DNA from: Vibrio atypicus | GTDB lineage: Bacteria; Pseudomonadota; Gammaproteobacteria; Enterobacterales; Vibrionaceae | Direction: 5' to 3' | NCBI RefSeq assembly: GCF_009811315.1 | Contig: NZ_BLID01000001.1 | Span: 372,001-436,000, forward strand | DNA length: 64,000 nucleotides | Part shown: one piece after another, positions 39,322-47,934 of the stretch | Numbering within the stretch: the first letter of the stretch is position 1 | Layout: each line of letters begins with the position of its first letter | Notes under the pieces: model-generated | Database searches by the model: none | What the model was told of the DNA's origin: nothing | Seen by the model: only the letters and a program-made list of their open reading frames with translations | Translations under genes and position numbers: made by a program

Positions 39322-40686
39322 ATGGATTACAATGTGAAAAATATCACAACTATAGCTGTGCTCTCAGTGAGCTCGGCTCTGTGGTCTCTAAGTGCGGCAG
39401 CCAAAACCGACATGGTGGCTGTGGAACACTTGGTACCACCAACACTTCCTGAGCTAATTAACTCGGCACTTAGTAACGATGCAACACGTTCGCAGTTTTA
39501 TGCTCAATCACAAGCAATGCGTGAAACAGGCGTTGCAGCTTCTACACTCATGGATCCCAAAGTAAAAGTTGGCTTTGGCGGGCTACCCGTTGATAGCTTT
39601 AAATTCGATGAAGACCCAATGACCAATATATCGGTCGGGTTGATGCAGCAATTTGAACGCGGCTCAACACTAGAACTGCAGCAGCAAAAAGCCAATACCC
39701 AAGCAGATGGCATTGCATCTCAGGTACAGACTCGAGAGCTCGACATCATCAATAGCGTTACCCAGCTTTGGGTAGAACTTGGCTATCAGCAAGCTGCACA
39801 AAACATTCTTGAACAAAATAAAGTATTGATGACGGAAATGGAGCGCTTTATTCAAACCAATTACTCGATTGGTAAAAGTGAAGCGCAAGACCTACTCAAC
39901 GCTCAGCTTCAAATCGCAAAATTAGATGACAAACTGCAGGCCAATACTCAGATACAAAGACGAATAGTCTCTCAACTTTCCGAATGGCTCGGCGATGAAT
40001 GGATTCGCAGCGCACATAAGATCAAGGCAAGCAACACCATTGATTGGAGTAAGCTCGATCAAATCATAGATCCAAGTATGACCCAGCATTACCGAAGATT
40101 AAGCCAACATCCGATGATAAAAATGGCAGACATCAGTATTGCAGCGAATCAAACTCAAGTAGAAATAGCAGAGCAAGCATACACTCCGCAATTTGGCGTG
40201 GAAGTGATGTACGCCCACCGCCAAGCCAACAACATGATGGGAGAGCCAGCGTCAGATTTAGTGAGTGCTTACCTAACCATGGATATTCCGCTATTCACGG
40301 GCAATCGCCAAGATCGAAACTTGGCGGCGGCGCAGCACCAAGTAGGCGCAGCGCAATCACAAAAAGACGCGCTACTCGCTCAAATGAACGCCAAAGTGAA
40401 TGCACTATTGGTCGACAGAGAAAACCTACAACAGCGTCTAACGCGATACCAAGACACACTTATCCCCCAAGCTGATGCACGGATAAAAGCGGTCGAACGT
40501 GGCTATCAAAACAACACCGCACAATTTAACGATGTGATTGCAGCCACCACGGATGAGCTTGCTTTGAGACTGGAGAAAGAACGTCTAACCACAGATTTAA
40601 ACATCACCAACAGTAACCTAGCTGCGCTATTAAGTGGCTTTGAATACCAAGTGAATAAGCCTCAGCTAGCCACTAACAATAAATAG
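39322..40686 (+). CDS. cusC: TolC-family outer-membrane channel of the Cu/Ag efflux system (CusC-like)
   Basis: 454 aa, with signal peptide and two outer-membrane efflux protein repeats made of long helices (LPELINSALSNDATRSQFYAQSQAM, LDIINSVTQLWVELGYQQAAQNILEQNK; second half QLLVDRENLQQRL-type helices). No lipobox is visible, unlike E. coli CusC. A GTG at 39334 is an alternative start that gives a more compact signal peptide. It is 8 bp before cusB. Confidence 0.9.
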   Translation: MDYNVKNITTIAVLSVSSALWSLSAAAKTDMVAVEHLVPPTLPELINSALSNDATRSQFYAQSQAMRETGVAASTLMDPKVKVGFGGLPVDSFKFDEDPMTNISVGLMQQFERGSTLELQQQKANTQADGIASQVQTRELDIINSVTQLWVELGYQQAAQNILEQNKVLMTEMERFIQTNYSIGKSEAQDLLNAQLQIAKLDDKLQANTQIQRRIVSQLSEWLGDEWIRSAHKIKASNTIDWSKLDQIIDPSMTQHYRRLSQHPMIKMADISIAANQTQVEIAEQAYTPQFGVEVMYAHRQANNMMGEPASDLVSAYLTMDIPLFTGNRQDRNLAAAQHQVGAAQSQKDALLAQMNAKVNALLVDRENLQQRLTRYQDTLIPQADARIKAVERGYQNNTAQFNDVIAATTDELALRLEKERLTTDLNITNSNLAALLSGFEYQVNKPQLATNNK

Positions 40687-40694
40687 GGAACACA

Positions 40695-42401
40695 ATGAAA
40701 TCATTACAAGTTGCAACTCTTGCATTGCTAGTTGGTGGTGCGCTTGGCTTTGGAGCCAATCAATATTTTTATTCGGCGAGCCATGATATGGCGACAATGT
40801 CTTCTGCAAGTGCTGCCGATCCAAACGAACCTCTGTACTGGGTCGCTCCGATGGATCCGAACTATCAAAGAGATAAACCAGGAAAGTCACCAATGGGTAT
40901 GGACCTTATCCCTGTCTATGCTGATGATCTTGCTGGCAAAAATGATAAACCTGGAACAGTAAAAATATCGCCAGAAGTTGAAAACAATCTGGGTGTAAAA
41001 ACAGAGCAAGTCATACGTGAGCCACTTAGCCCTCGTATCGAAACAGTCGGTTACATCGCTTTCGATGAGAGCCACTTATGGCAAACCAATGTCCGTGTTG
41101 CGGGTTGGGTTGAAAAACTCAATATCAATGCTGTCGGAGAAAAAGTCACTAAAGGTGACGTACTTTTTAGCCTTTATTCTCCAGAGCTTGTCAAAGCACA
41201 AGAGGAGCTACTCAACGCCTACCGCACAGGACGAAGTGGCTTAGTCAAAGGGGCAACGGAACGCTTAGTCACCTTAGGGGTAGACCGAGCGCAAATCAAA
41301 AAGATTAAGCGCAGTGGAAAAGCTTCTCAAACCATTGAGATTAAAGCGCCCGCTGACGGCATCATTGCTACATTAAATGTCAGAGAAGGCGGTTACCTGT
41401 CCCCTGCTCAAGCGGTCATTAGTGCAGGTCCATTAGACAATGTTTGGGTCGATGCTGAAGTGTTTGAACGTCAAACCCATTGGATGAAAGCGGGCAGTAA
41501 CGCAACCATGACGCTTGATGCGATTCCCGGGAATGAGTGGCAAGGCGTCATCGACTACGTTTATCCAATTCTTGACCCGAAAACACGTACTTTACGCGTT
41601 CGTTTGAAGTTCCCTAACCCAAATGGTGAGCTCAAACCAAACATGTTTGCCAACATTGCACTGCAACCTGTCAGTGATGAGTCTGTACTTACTATCGCCA
41701 AATCGTCCGTGATTCGTTCAGGGGGCATGACCCGTGTTGTGCTTGCTGAAGGGGAAGGTAAATACCGCTCAGCGCGCATTGAAGTAGGCCGTGAAGCAGG
41801 CGATCGCATTGAAGTTCTTCAAGGCTTAAACCTAGAAGACAAAGTCGTTACTTCCGCTCACTTTATGCTCGATTCGGAATCTAGCCAATCCGCAGATCTT
41901 TCTCGTATCAACGGTATCGAACCACCAGCAGAAACCGTCTGGGCGAAAGGTGAAATCACTGATGTCATGGCCGACCACCGCATGCTGACCATCAACCACC
42001 AACCGGTTCCAGAGTGGAATTGGCCGGGCATGGTGATGAACTTTAACCTCGCTGACAACGTCGATATGAACGACCTTAAGAGAGGACAAGCGATTGAGTT
42101 TGAAATGCAAAAAACCGAAACCGGTCAGTATGAAGTTGTCGATTTCAAAGCAGACGACAGCGTCGTTGCTGCCGAAGTGTGGGTGACAGGCGACATCACG
42201 ATGTTGATGGCTGATTTTGGCATGATCACTCTCAAACATTTACCTGTCGCGGAATGGAACTGGCAAGCGGGAGAAATGAACTTCTCCGTCGGCGAAGAGG
42301 TTAACTTGTCAGGTTATGAAGAAGGGCAAAAGGTTCGGTTTCTAATTGAAAAACAGGGCTCTGAATACCAATTGAAACAACTTGAATCGGTAGAGGGCTA
42401 A
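40695..42401 (+). CDS. cusB: RND periplasmic adaptor CusB-like with two C-terminal CusF domains
   Basis: 568 aa, longer than the roughly 400-aa CusB. An N-terminal signal anchor is followed by a heavy-metal-binding domain (YWVAPMDPNYQRDKPGKSPMG, residues 48-76). The adaptor hairpin, lipoyl and beta-barrel domains run to about 390. Two CusF-like domains then start near 415 and 495. The first keeps the full copper site (His435, Trp443, Met446, Met448). The second keeps His515, Trp523 and Met528 but has Gly526 where the first Met should be. It links CusA to CusC and probably hands metal over. Confidence 0.92.
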   Translation: MKSLQVATLALLVGGALGFGANQYFYSASHDMATMSSASAADPNEPLYWVAPMDPNYQRDKPGKSPMGMDLIPVYADDLAGKNDKPGTVKISPEVENNLGVKTEQVIREPLSPRIETVGYIAFDESHLWQTNVRVAGWVEKLNINAVGEKVTKGDVLFSLYSPELVKAQEELLNAYRTGRSGLVKGATERLVTLGVDRAQIKKIKRSGKASQTIEIKAPADGIIATLNVREGGYLSPAQAVISAGPLDNVWVDAEVFERQTHWMKAGSNATMTLDAIPGNEWQGVIDYVYPILDPKTRTLRVRLKFPNPNGELKPNMFANIALQPVSDESVLTIAKSSVIRSGGMTRVVLAEGEGKYRSARIEVGREAGDRIEVLQGLNLEDKVVTSAHFMLDSESSQSADLSRINGIEPPAETVWAKGEITDVMADHRMLTINHQPVPEWNWPGMVMNFNLADNVDMNDLKRGQAIEFEMQKTETGQYEVVDFKADDSVVAAEVWVTGDITMLMADFGMITLKHLPVAEWNWQAGEMNFSVGEEVNLSGYEEGQKVRFLIEKQGSEYQLKQLESVEG

Positions 42402-42403
42402 CT

Positions 42404-45400
42404 ATGATCAGTGCAATCATTCGTTGGTCGATTAACAATCGATTCTTAGTCCTAATTACCACTCTCGCTCTAGTGCTAGGTGGTCTTTACAGTGTAAAGA
42501 ATACCCCTGTTGATGCGATACCAGATCTGTCAGACGTTCAGGTTATCATTAAAACCAGCTACCCAGGTCAAGCGCCGCAAGTAGTTGAAGACCAAGTTAC
42601 TTACCCACTGACGACTGCCATGCTAGCCGTGCCGGGTGCAGAAACCGTACGAGGATATTCGTTCTTTGGCGACTCCTATGTCTACATCATTTTCAACGAT
42701 GATACCGACATGTATTGGGCTCGCTCTCGAGTACTCGAATACTTAAGCCAAGTGGCACCTAAGTTGCCACCTAGCGCCAAACCAACACTCGGGCCTGATG
42801 CCACGGGTGTAGGCTGGGTCTACAGCTATGTTCTACAAGATAAAACTGGGCAACATGATTTAGCCGAGCTGCGTAGCTTACAAGACTGGTTCTTGAAGTA
42901 TGAGTTACAAACCGTTGCGGGCGTTTCGGAAGTGGCCACGGTTGGCGGTATGGTTAAGCAGTATCAAGTGCAGATCGATCCAGCCAAGCTGCGCGCTTAC
43001 GACTTAACACTACAACAAGTCAACATGGCGATTCAGAACGGTAACCAAGAGACTGGCGCATCGGTCATTGAAGTGGCTGAAGCAGAGCACATGGTTCGCA
43101 CCACAGGCTACTTAAGCAGCATTGAAGACATTAAGTCCCTGCCGCTTAAAGTCACCAGCAAAGGTACGCCACTTTTACTCGGTGATATCGCTGACATCAA
43201 CCTTGGCCCACAGATGCGTCGCGGAATCTCTGAATTCAACGGCGAAGGCGAAGCGGTCGGCGGCGTCATCGTAATGCGATTTGGCGAAAACGCCAGTGAA
43301 GTGATCGAGAACGTAAAAACCAAGCTTGCCGAGCTACAGCGAAGCCTGCCAGATGGCGTCGAGATTGTCGCAACCTACGACCGTTCAACATTGATTGATG
43401 CCGCAGTAGAAAACCTATGGAAGAAACTGGCAGAAGAGTTCATCGTTGTTGCGGTGGTTTGTGCCCTATTCTTGTTCCATATTCGCTCATCACTGGTGAT
43501 TGCGCTTAGCTTGCCTGTCGGGATTCTATCCGCATTTATCGTCATGCACTGGCAAGGTATTAACGCCAACATCATGTCATTGGGTGGCATCGCCATCGCG
43601 ATTGGTGCCATGGTCGATGGCGCAATAGTCATGATCGAAAACGTGCATAAGCATATTGAACGAACACCTCTAACGGATAAAAACCGTTGGCAAGTGATCG
43701 AAAAAGCGGCGGAAGAGGTCGGCGCTCCGCTGTTCTTCTCACTGCTTATCATTACGTTAAGCTTCGTGCCCGTGTTTGCTCTGGAAGGCCAAGAAGGCAA
43801 GATGTTCTCCCCGCTCGCCTTTACCAAAACTTATGCAATGGCCGCAGCCGCAGGTCTAGCGATAACGCTCGTGCCTGTTCTGATGGGTTACTTTATCCGT
43901 GGCAAGGTGCTCCCAGAGCATAAAAACCCAGTCAACAAAGGATTGGTCGCGCTATACCGCCCGTTGCTAAACCTCAGCTTACGCTTTCCGAAAACCATGA
44001 TCGTGCTGGCGATTGGTTTAATGGCTTCCGCGTATTACCCAACCAGCAAACTAGGTAGTGAGTTTATTCCACCACTGGATGAAGGCGACCTGATGTACAT
44101 GCCGACGACCTACCCTGGTATTTCAATTGGTAAAGCGCGTGAGCTGTTACAGCAAACCAATAAACTGATCAAAACGGTGCCTGAAGTAGAGACGGTTTGG
44201 GGCAAGATTGGCCGCGCAGAAACAGCAACCGACCCTGCGCCACTTACGATGATTGAAACCGTGATCCAACTGAAACCACGAGATGAATGGCGTGAAGGTG
44301 TGACGACAGAATCATTACGCAAGGAGTTTGATGATCTCGTTCAGTTCCCAGGGTTAACCAATGCTTGGGTGATGCCGATAAAAACACGTATCGACATGCT
44401 CGCGACAGGTATCAAAACACCTATCGGTATCAAGATTGCCGGACCAGATCTAAAAGTGATCGAGCAGATAGGGGCAGACTTGGAGCCTATCCTTAATAAC
44501 ATCTCGGGCACCGCATCCGTGTATGCCGAGCGTGTGGCCGGTGGTCGTTATGTCACTATCGATATTAAACGCCGTTCAGCGGCTCGTTATGGCTTAAGCA
44601 TCAAGGAAGTACAACAAGTCATATCAACGGCTGTGGGTGGGATGAATGTCGGTGAGACCGTCGAAGGGCTTGAACGCTACCCGATTAATGTCCGCTATCC
44701 GCAAGACTACCGTGACTCGGTAGTGAAACTGCAGAACCTGCCGCTTGTGACACCAAATGGAGCGCGTATCGCCTTGGCCGATGTCGCGGATATCCGCTAC
44801 GAAGATGGCCCACCGATGATCAAAACGGAAAACGCGCGTCCTAATGGCTGGGTGTTTGTTGACATCGATGGTCGAGATTTGGGTTCATACGTTGTTGAAG
44901 CACAAAGTACGGTTGCAGAGCAGCTCCAACTTCCGGCGGGTTACTCATTGGCTTGGTCTGGTCAATACGAATACATGGAGCGCGCTAAAGAGCGTTTAAG
45001 CGTAGTCGTTCCAATCACCATTGCCATCATCATGCTACTGCTCTACTTCAGCTTCCGCCGAGTGGGTGAAGTTATGATCATTATGATGACGCTGCCCCTC
45101 GCGATGGTCGGCGGTTTATGGCTGATGCACTACCTAGGATACAACTTCTCAATAGCCGTTGGAGTCGGCTTCATTGCGCTCGCTGGTGTTGCGGTAGAAA
45201 TTGGCGTCATCATGCTGGTCTACCTCAACCAAGCTTGGCATTACAAAAAGCTTCACGCAGAGGAAGACAAAAAATCCATCACCGAGCAAGACCTGACAGA
45301 AGCGATTCGTGAAGGTGCAGGGCTGCGCGTTCGCCCTGTGATGATGACAGTTCTCACCGTGATTATTGGTCTCATCCCGATTATGTACGGCGATGGTACA

Positions 45401-45523
45401 GGCTCTGAAGTGATGCAACGTATCGCTGCGCCAATGATTGGGGGCATGGCTTCTGCGCTACTGCTTACCCTACTCGTACTCCCAGCCATTTTTAAATTAT
45501 GGAAACAACGCGAAGTTCGCTAA
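42404..45523 (+). CDS. cusA: Heavy-metal RND efflux pump CusA-like
   Basis: A 1039-aa inner-membrane pump with 12 expected membrane segments in two repeats. The N-terminus is IIRWSINNRFLVLITTLALVLGGLYSVKNTPVDAIPDLSDVQVIIKT. The methionine triad that binds Cu(I)/Ag(I) in E. coli CusA (573, 623, 672) is conserved with identical spacing as Met566, Met616 and Met665. It exports monovalent copper or silver from periplasm or cytoplasm through CusBC. It begins 2 bp after the cusB stop codon. Confidence 0.95.
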   Translation: MISAIIRWSINNRFLVLITTLALVLGGLYSVKNTPVDAIPDLSDVQVIIKTSYPGQAPQVVEDQVTYPLTTAMLAVPGAETVRGYSFFGDSYVYIIFNDDTDMYWARSRVLEYLSQVAPKLPPSAKPTLGPDATGVGWVYSYVLQDKTGQHDLAELRSLQDWFLKYELQTVAGVSEVATVGGMVKQYQVQIDPAKLRAYDLTLQQVNMAIQNGNQETGASVIEVAEAEHMVRTTGYLSSIEDIKSLPLKVTSKGTPLLLGDIADINLGPQMRRGISEFNGEGEAVGGVIVMRFGENASEVIENVKTKLAELQRSLPDGVEIVATYDRSTLIDAAVENLWKKLAEEFIVVAVVCALFLFHIRSSLVIALSLPVGILSAFIVMHWQGINANIMSLGGIAIAIGAMVDGAIVMIENVHKHIERTPLTDKNRWQVIEKAAEEVGAPLFFSLLIITLSFVPVFALEGQEGKMFSPLAFTKTYAMAAAAGLAITLVPVLMGYFIRGKVLPEHKNPVNKGLVALYRPLLNLSLRFPKTMIVLAIGLMASAYYPTSKLGSEFIPPLDEGDLMYMPTTYPGISIGKARELLQQTNKLIKTVPEVETVWGKIGRAETATDPAPLTMIETVIQLKPRDEWREGVTTESLRKEFDDLVQFPGLTNAWVMPIKTRIDMLATGIKTPIGIKIAGPDLKVIEQIGADLEPILNNISGTASVYAERVAGGRYVTIDIKRRSAARYGLSIKEVQQVISTAVGGMNVGETVEGLERYPINVRYPQDYRDSVVKLQNLPLVTPNGARIALADVADIRYEDGPPMIKTENARPNGWVFVDIDGRDLGSYVVEAQSTVAEQLQLPAGYSLAWSGQYEYMERAKERLSVVVPITIAIIMLLLYFSFRRVGEVMIIMMTLPLAMVGGLWLMHYLGYNFSIAVGVGFIALAGVAVEIGVIMLVYLNQAWHYKKLHAEEDKKSITEQDLTEAIREGAGLRVRPVMMTVLTVIIGLIPIMYGDGTGSEVMQRIAAPMIGGMASALLLTLLVLPAIFKLWKQREVR

Positions 45524-45594
45524 TTAACACGATTCGTGTGTCGTATCAGTAAAAACGCGGCGCACGAACCACTGAATTCAAAGAGGAATAAACC

Positions 45595-46146
45595 ATGAAA
45601 AAAACACTCATCACTCTAGCAATTGCAATGTTCAGCACAGGCGTTATGGCAGATGCCATAGATCACTCTAAGATGGATCATGCAAACATGGACCACGGCA
45701 ATATGAATCACGCAGACATGAAAATGGACCACAGCAAAATGGACCATTCTGGCATGATGAATATGGAAGGTATGTCAGCAGTTGGCATGCCAGCTAAAGG
45801 CGCGAAACCAGACAAGGTAGTTCACGTTACCTTGACCGATGACATGAAAATCAACTTCAAAAAAGAGGTCGATATCGAGCCAAATGACGTAGTTCAGTTT
45901 GTTGTGATGAACGTTGGTAAGATTGATCATGAGTTCTCAATCGGTTCAAAAGAAGAGCAGCTAAAACACCGTGAAATGATGAAAAACATGGGTAACCACG
46001 CACATGATTCAGGCAGTAGTGTTACCGTAAAACCAGGTAAAGCAAAACAGCTACTTTGGCATTTCCATGGTGATAACAACGTCGAGTTTGCTTGCAACAT
46101 TCCAGGGCATGCTGAAGCAGGAATGGTGAAAAAAATCACCCTGTAG
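45595..46146 (+). CDS. Periplasmic cupredoxin with Met/His-rich repeat (CopI-like)
   Basis: 183 aa. Signal peptide MKKTLITLAIAMFSTGVMA is followed by about seven short repeats of the M-D/N-H-x-x type (residues ~22-60) that should bind copper loosely. The cupredoxin domain has a complete type-1 copper ligand set: His112, Cys167, His172 and Met177 (CNIPGHAEAGM). It is last in the copper operon, 71 bp after cusA, with ribosome site AGAGGAATAAACC. It probably buffers or oxidises periplasmic Cu(I). Confidence 0.9.
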   Translation: MKKTLITLAIAMFSTGVMADAIDHSKMDHANMDHGNMNHADMKMDHSKMDHSGMMNMEGMSAVGMPAKGAKPDKVVHVTLTDDMKINFKKEVDIEPNDVVQFVVMNVGKIDHEFSIGSKEEQLKHREMMKNMGNHAHDSGSSVTVKPGKAKQLLWHFHGDNNVEFACNIPGHAEAGMVKKITL

Positions 46147-46198
46147 TTAAATCAATTGAAGTAACGGTTTTCAAATAGGAAGGCTATCTTCATTAAAA

Positions 46199-46226
46199 AA
46201 AGTCGCCTGAGGGTACAGGCGACTTG
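46199..46226 (-). terminator. Terminator between the copper operon and the YHS gene
   Basis: The stem AAGTCGCCTG/CAGGCGACTT with a six-base loop is followed by a T tract on the minus strand, serving the YHS gene. The plus side has only a weak T stretch. Confidence 0.85.
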
Positions 46227-46258
46227 TTCGAGGGAGAAAAGGCGAACAAAAAGGGCAA

Positions 46259-46735
46259 TTAAAGCTTATCTGCAGCAACCGTTTTAATCGTTGACCAATT
46301 GCTGTTAGCGTCAACAATGAAACCTTGTGTATTCTCTAACCAACGCTGCTGTACGGTTTTATCTAAGTTAAGGTAGAGCTTTCCATCTTCAATTTTCCAA
46401 GCTTGAGGGTCCGTTTCAAACTTCTTACCCATTGCTACACCAAACGCACAGTAACCACCGTATTGCGGCGCATAGGCTGCAGGATTCGCTTTAAACTGAT
46501 CTCGGTTTTCACTGCTCGCAAATTGATAAATGGCATTCTTATAAGTGGCCGTAAATTCTGGTTTACCTTGTTGTGCACCGTTATCTGTAAAGTAAGCCAC
46601 TGGGTCATAACCCTTAATCGCTAAATCATTACTATCAACACTCATGTCGATGTCTGCCGCCATCAGTGAAAAGCTGGTTCCCAGTAATGCAGCCATTAAC
46701 GTTAATTTTTTACCGTGTGATTTTTTATGTGACAT
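46259..46735 (-). CDS. Exported YHS-domain protein
   Basis: 158 aa. A signal peptide (LTLMAALLGTSFSLMA) is followed by a YHS domain (LAIKGYDPVAYFTDNGAQQGKPEFTATYKNAIYQFASSENRDQFKANPAAYAPQYGGYCAFGVAMGKK) with conserved Tyr, His-replaced positions and Cys. YHS domains are often found with metal-handling proteins, which fits the adjacent copper operon. The actual ligand is unknown. Ribosome site GGAGCTTGTT. Confidence 0.85.
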   Translation of the reverse strand: MSHKKSHGKKLTLMAALLGTSFSLMAADIDMSVDSNDLAIKGYDPVAYFTDNGAQQGKPEFTATYKNAIYQFASSENRDQFKANPAAYAPQYGGYCAFGVAMGKKFETDPQAWKIEDGKLYLNLDKTVQQRWLENTQGFIVDANSNWSTIKTVAADKL

Positions 46736-46842
46736 AACAAGCTCCTTGTTTGTATTAACCTTGTGTGAAGTAAATTAGCCGACTTCTCCGGTCTATAGAG
46801 GGACTAAAAATCCAAAAAGTAGGCGAATCGTTCGGAGGTAAC

Positions 46843-47667
46843 ATGGATCTGCTGTCACAACTGATGGAACACTTTTCAATACGCACAGGCGTTTTCTATT
46901 CAGGTCACTTATGTGGCATCTCTTCATTTAAAGAGCAACAACGTCAATGCGGCCATCTTCATGTGCTTAAAGCGGGCGACTTAATACTAGGCAGTGCTCG
47001 TGGCACGCCAAAGCAGCTAACCAAACCTTGTATCATCTATCTACCAAAGAGTACGCCACATAGCATTGAGGGCGTTGGGGAGGGGGCTGAACTTGTCTGC
47101 GCCAGTGTCGAATATCGCTCGGGGCAAATGAACCCCGTTTTGTCTGCTCTACCCGAAGTCATCGTCATCCCCTTTGAGAGCGCGCCCAATTTAATCCCAG
47201 TCATTGAAATGCTGTTCCAAGAGTCGGCTCAAGAATCCGTAGGGCAACAATTTATGATGGATAAGCTGAGTGATACCTTGATGGCGTTGATCTTTCGCTA
47301 TCTCATTGAATCGCAAAAAATCGAACAAGGGTTGTTTTCAGCACTCGCCCACCCGCGCTTGGTTCCGGTGGTTACCGCAATACATCAACTGCCTGCGCGC
47401 CACTTTCAGATTGCCGAGATGGCATCAATGGCCGCCATGTCTCGAACTCAATTTATGGAGACCTTTAAACGTGAAGTAGGCGAAACACCGGGGGATTATG
47501 TGCAGAAGTGGCGAATCTCAGTCGCACAATCTCTGTTACTGCAGAGCAAACCGTTAAACTGGGTCGCTGATGAAGTGGGTTATAGCAGTTATTCTGGTTT
47601 TGCACGTGCCTTTCAACACGTTTCTGGTATGTCACCGAGGCAATGGTTAAAAGATCGAACAGGCTAA
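46843..47667 (+). CDS. AraC-family transcriptional regulator
   Basis: 274 aa with ribosome site CGGAGGTAAC. The N-terminal cupin_6-type sensor (FSIRTGVFYSGHLCGISSF, IYLPKSTPHSIEG) is followed by the AraC DNA-binding domain (IAEMASMAAMSRTQFMETFKREVGETPGDYVQKWRISVAQ; WVADEVGYSSYSGFARAFQHVSGMSPRQW). It is divergent from the YHS gene across 107 bp and may regulate it. The effector is unknown. Confidence 0.92.
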   Translation: MDLLSQLMEHFSIRTGVFYSGHLCGISSFKEQQRQCGHLHVLKAGDLILGSARGTPKQLTKPCIIYLPKSTPHSIEGVGEGAELVCASVEYRSGQMNPVLSALPEVIVIPFESAPNLIPVIEMLFQESAQESVGQQFMMDKLSDTLMALIFRYLIESQKIEQGLFSALAHPRLVPVVTAIHQLPARHFQIAEMASMAAMSRTQFMETFKREVGETPGDYVQKWRISVAQSLLLQSKPLNWVADEVGYSSYSGFARAFQHVSGMSPRQWLKDRTG

Positions 47668-47778
47668 ATGAGAATCTTTCTGATATGCTGTAATTCTGAT
47701 GTCCGCTTATTTCAAAATACCAAACTGATGCTATTTTCAGCAGCTTAGCTAGGGTTTTAACGAAACTTGTGTACGATC

Positions 47779-47848
47779 GGAGCCAATTTTGTCAGAGAGG
47801 CATGAAAAAGGTGGACTTTGCAAAGTCGATGTACCATCCTGCCGCTCC
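47779..47848 (+). ncRNA. Candidate structured RNA leader (riboswitch-like)
   Basis: A compact fold is visible. The outer stem is GGAGC (47779-47783)/GCTCC (47844-47848). A second stem is GGCA (47799-47802)/TGCC (47840-47843). An inner stem is GGTG (47810-47813)/TACC (47832-47835), capped by hairpin GACTT-TGCA-AAGTC type (47814-47827). It lies 86 bp upstream of a pterin-synthase-like gene in the same direction. I do not recognise it as a named riboswitch class. Nested pairing by eye is suggestive, not proof. Confidence 0.45.
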
Positions 47849-47850
47849 AA

Positions 47851-47915
47851 TTTCATTAACCTAAGCAATGAGACGAAGTGCCTGCTGAAACTCGATCAGC
47901 CTCCCGTATCTCATT
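47851..47915 (+). promoter_or_regulatory. Possible switching element before the pterin-synthase-like gene
   Basis: AATGAGA (47867-47873) can pair with TCTCATT (47909-47915), or with the upstream TTTCATT (47851-47857) using one G-U pair. The two stems exclude each other. The downstream arm ends 8 bases before the AAGGAG ribosome site. This would suit an expression platform for the structured element just upstream. Confidence 0.4.
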
Positions 47916-47934
47916 AAGTAGTAAGGAGTTCAAC

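Noticed and set aside
47779..47848. Assignment of the structured leader to the molybdenum-cofactor, THF or preQ1 riboswitch class
   Set aside because: I could not match a specific consensus from memory. Naming a class would be a guess.
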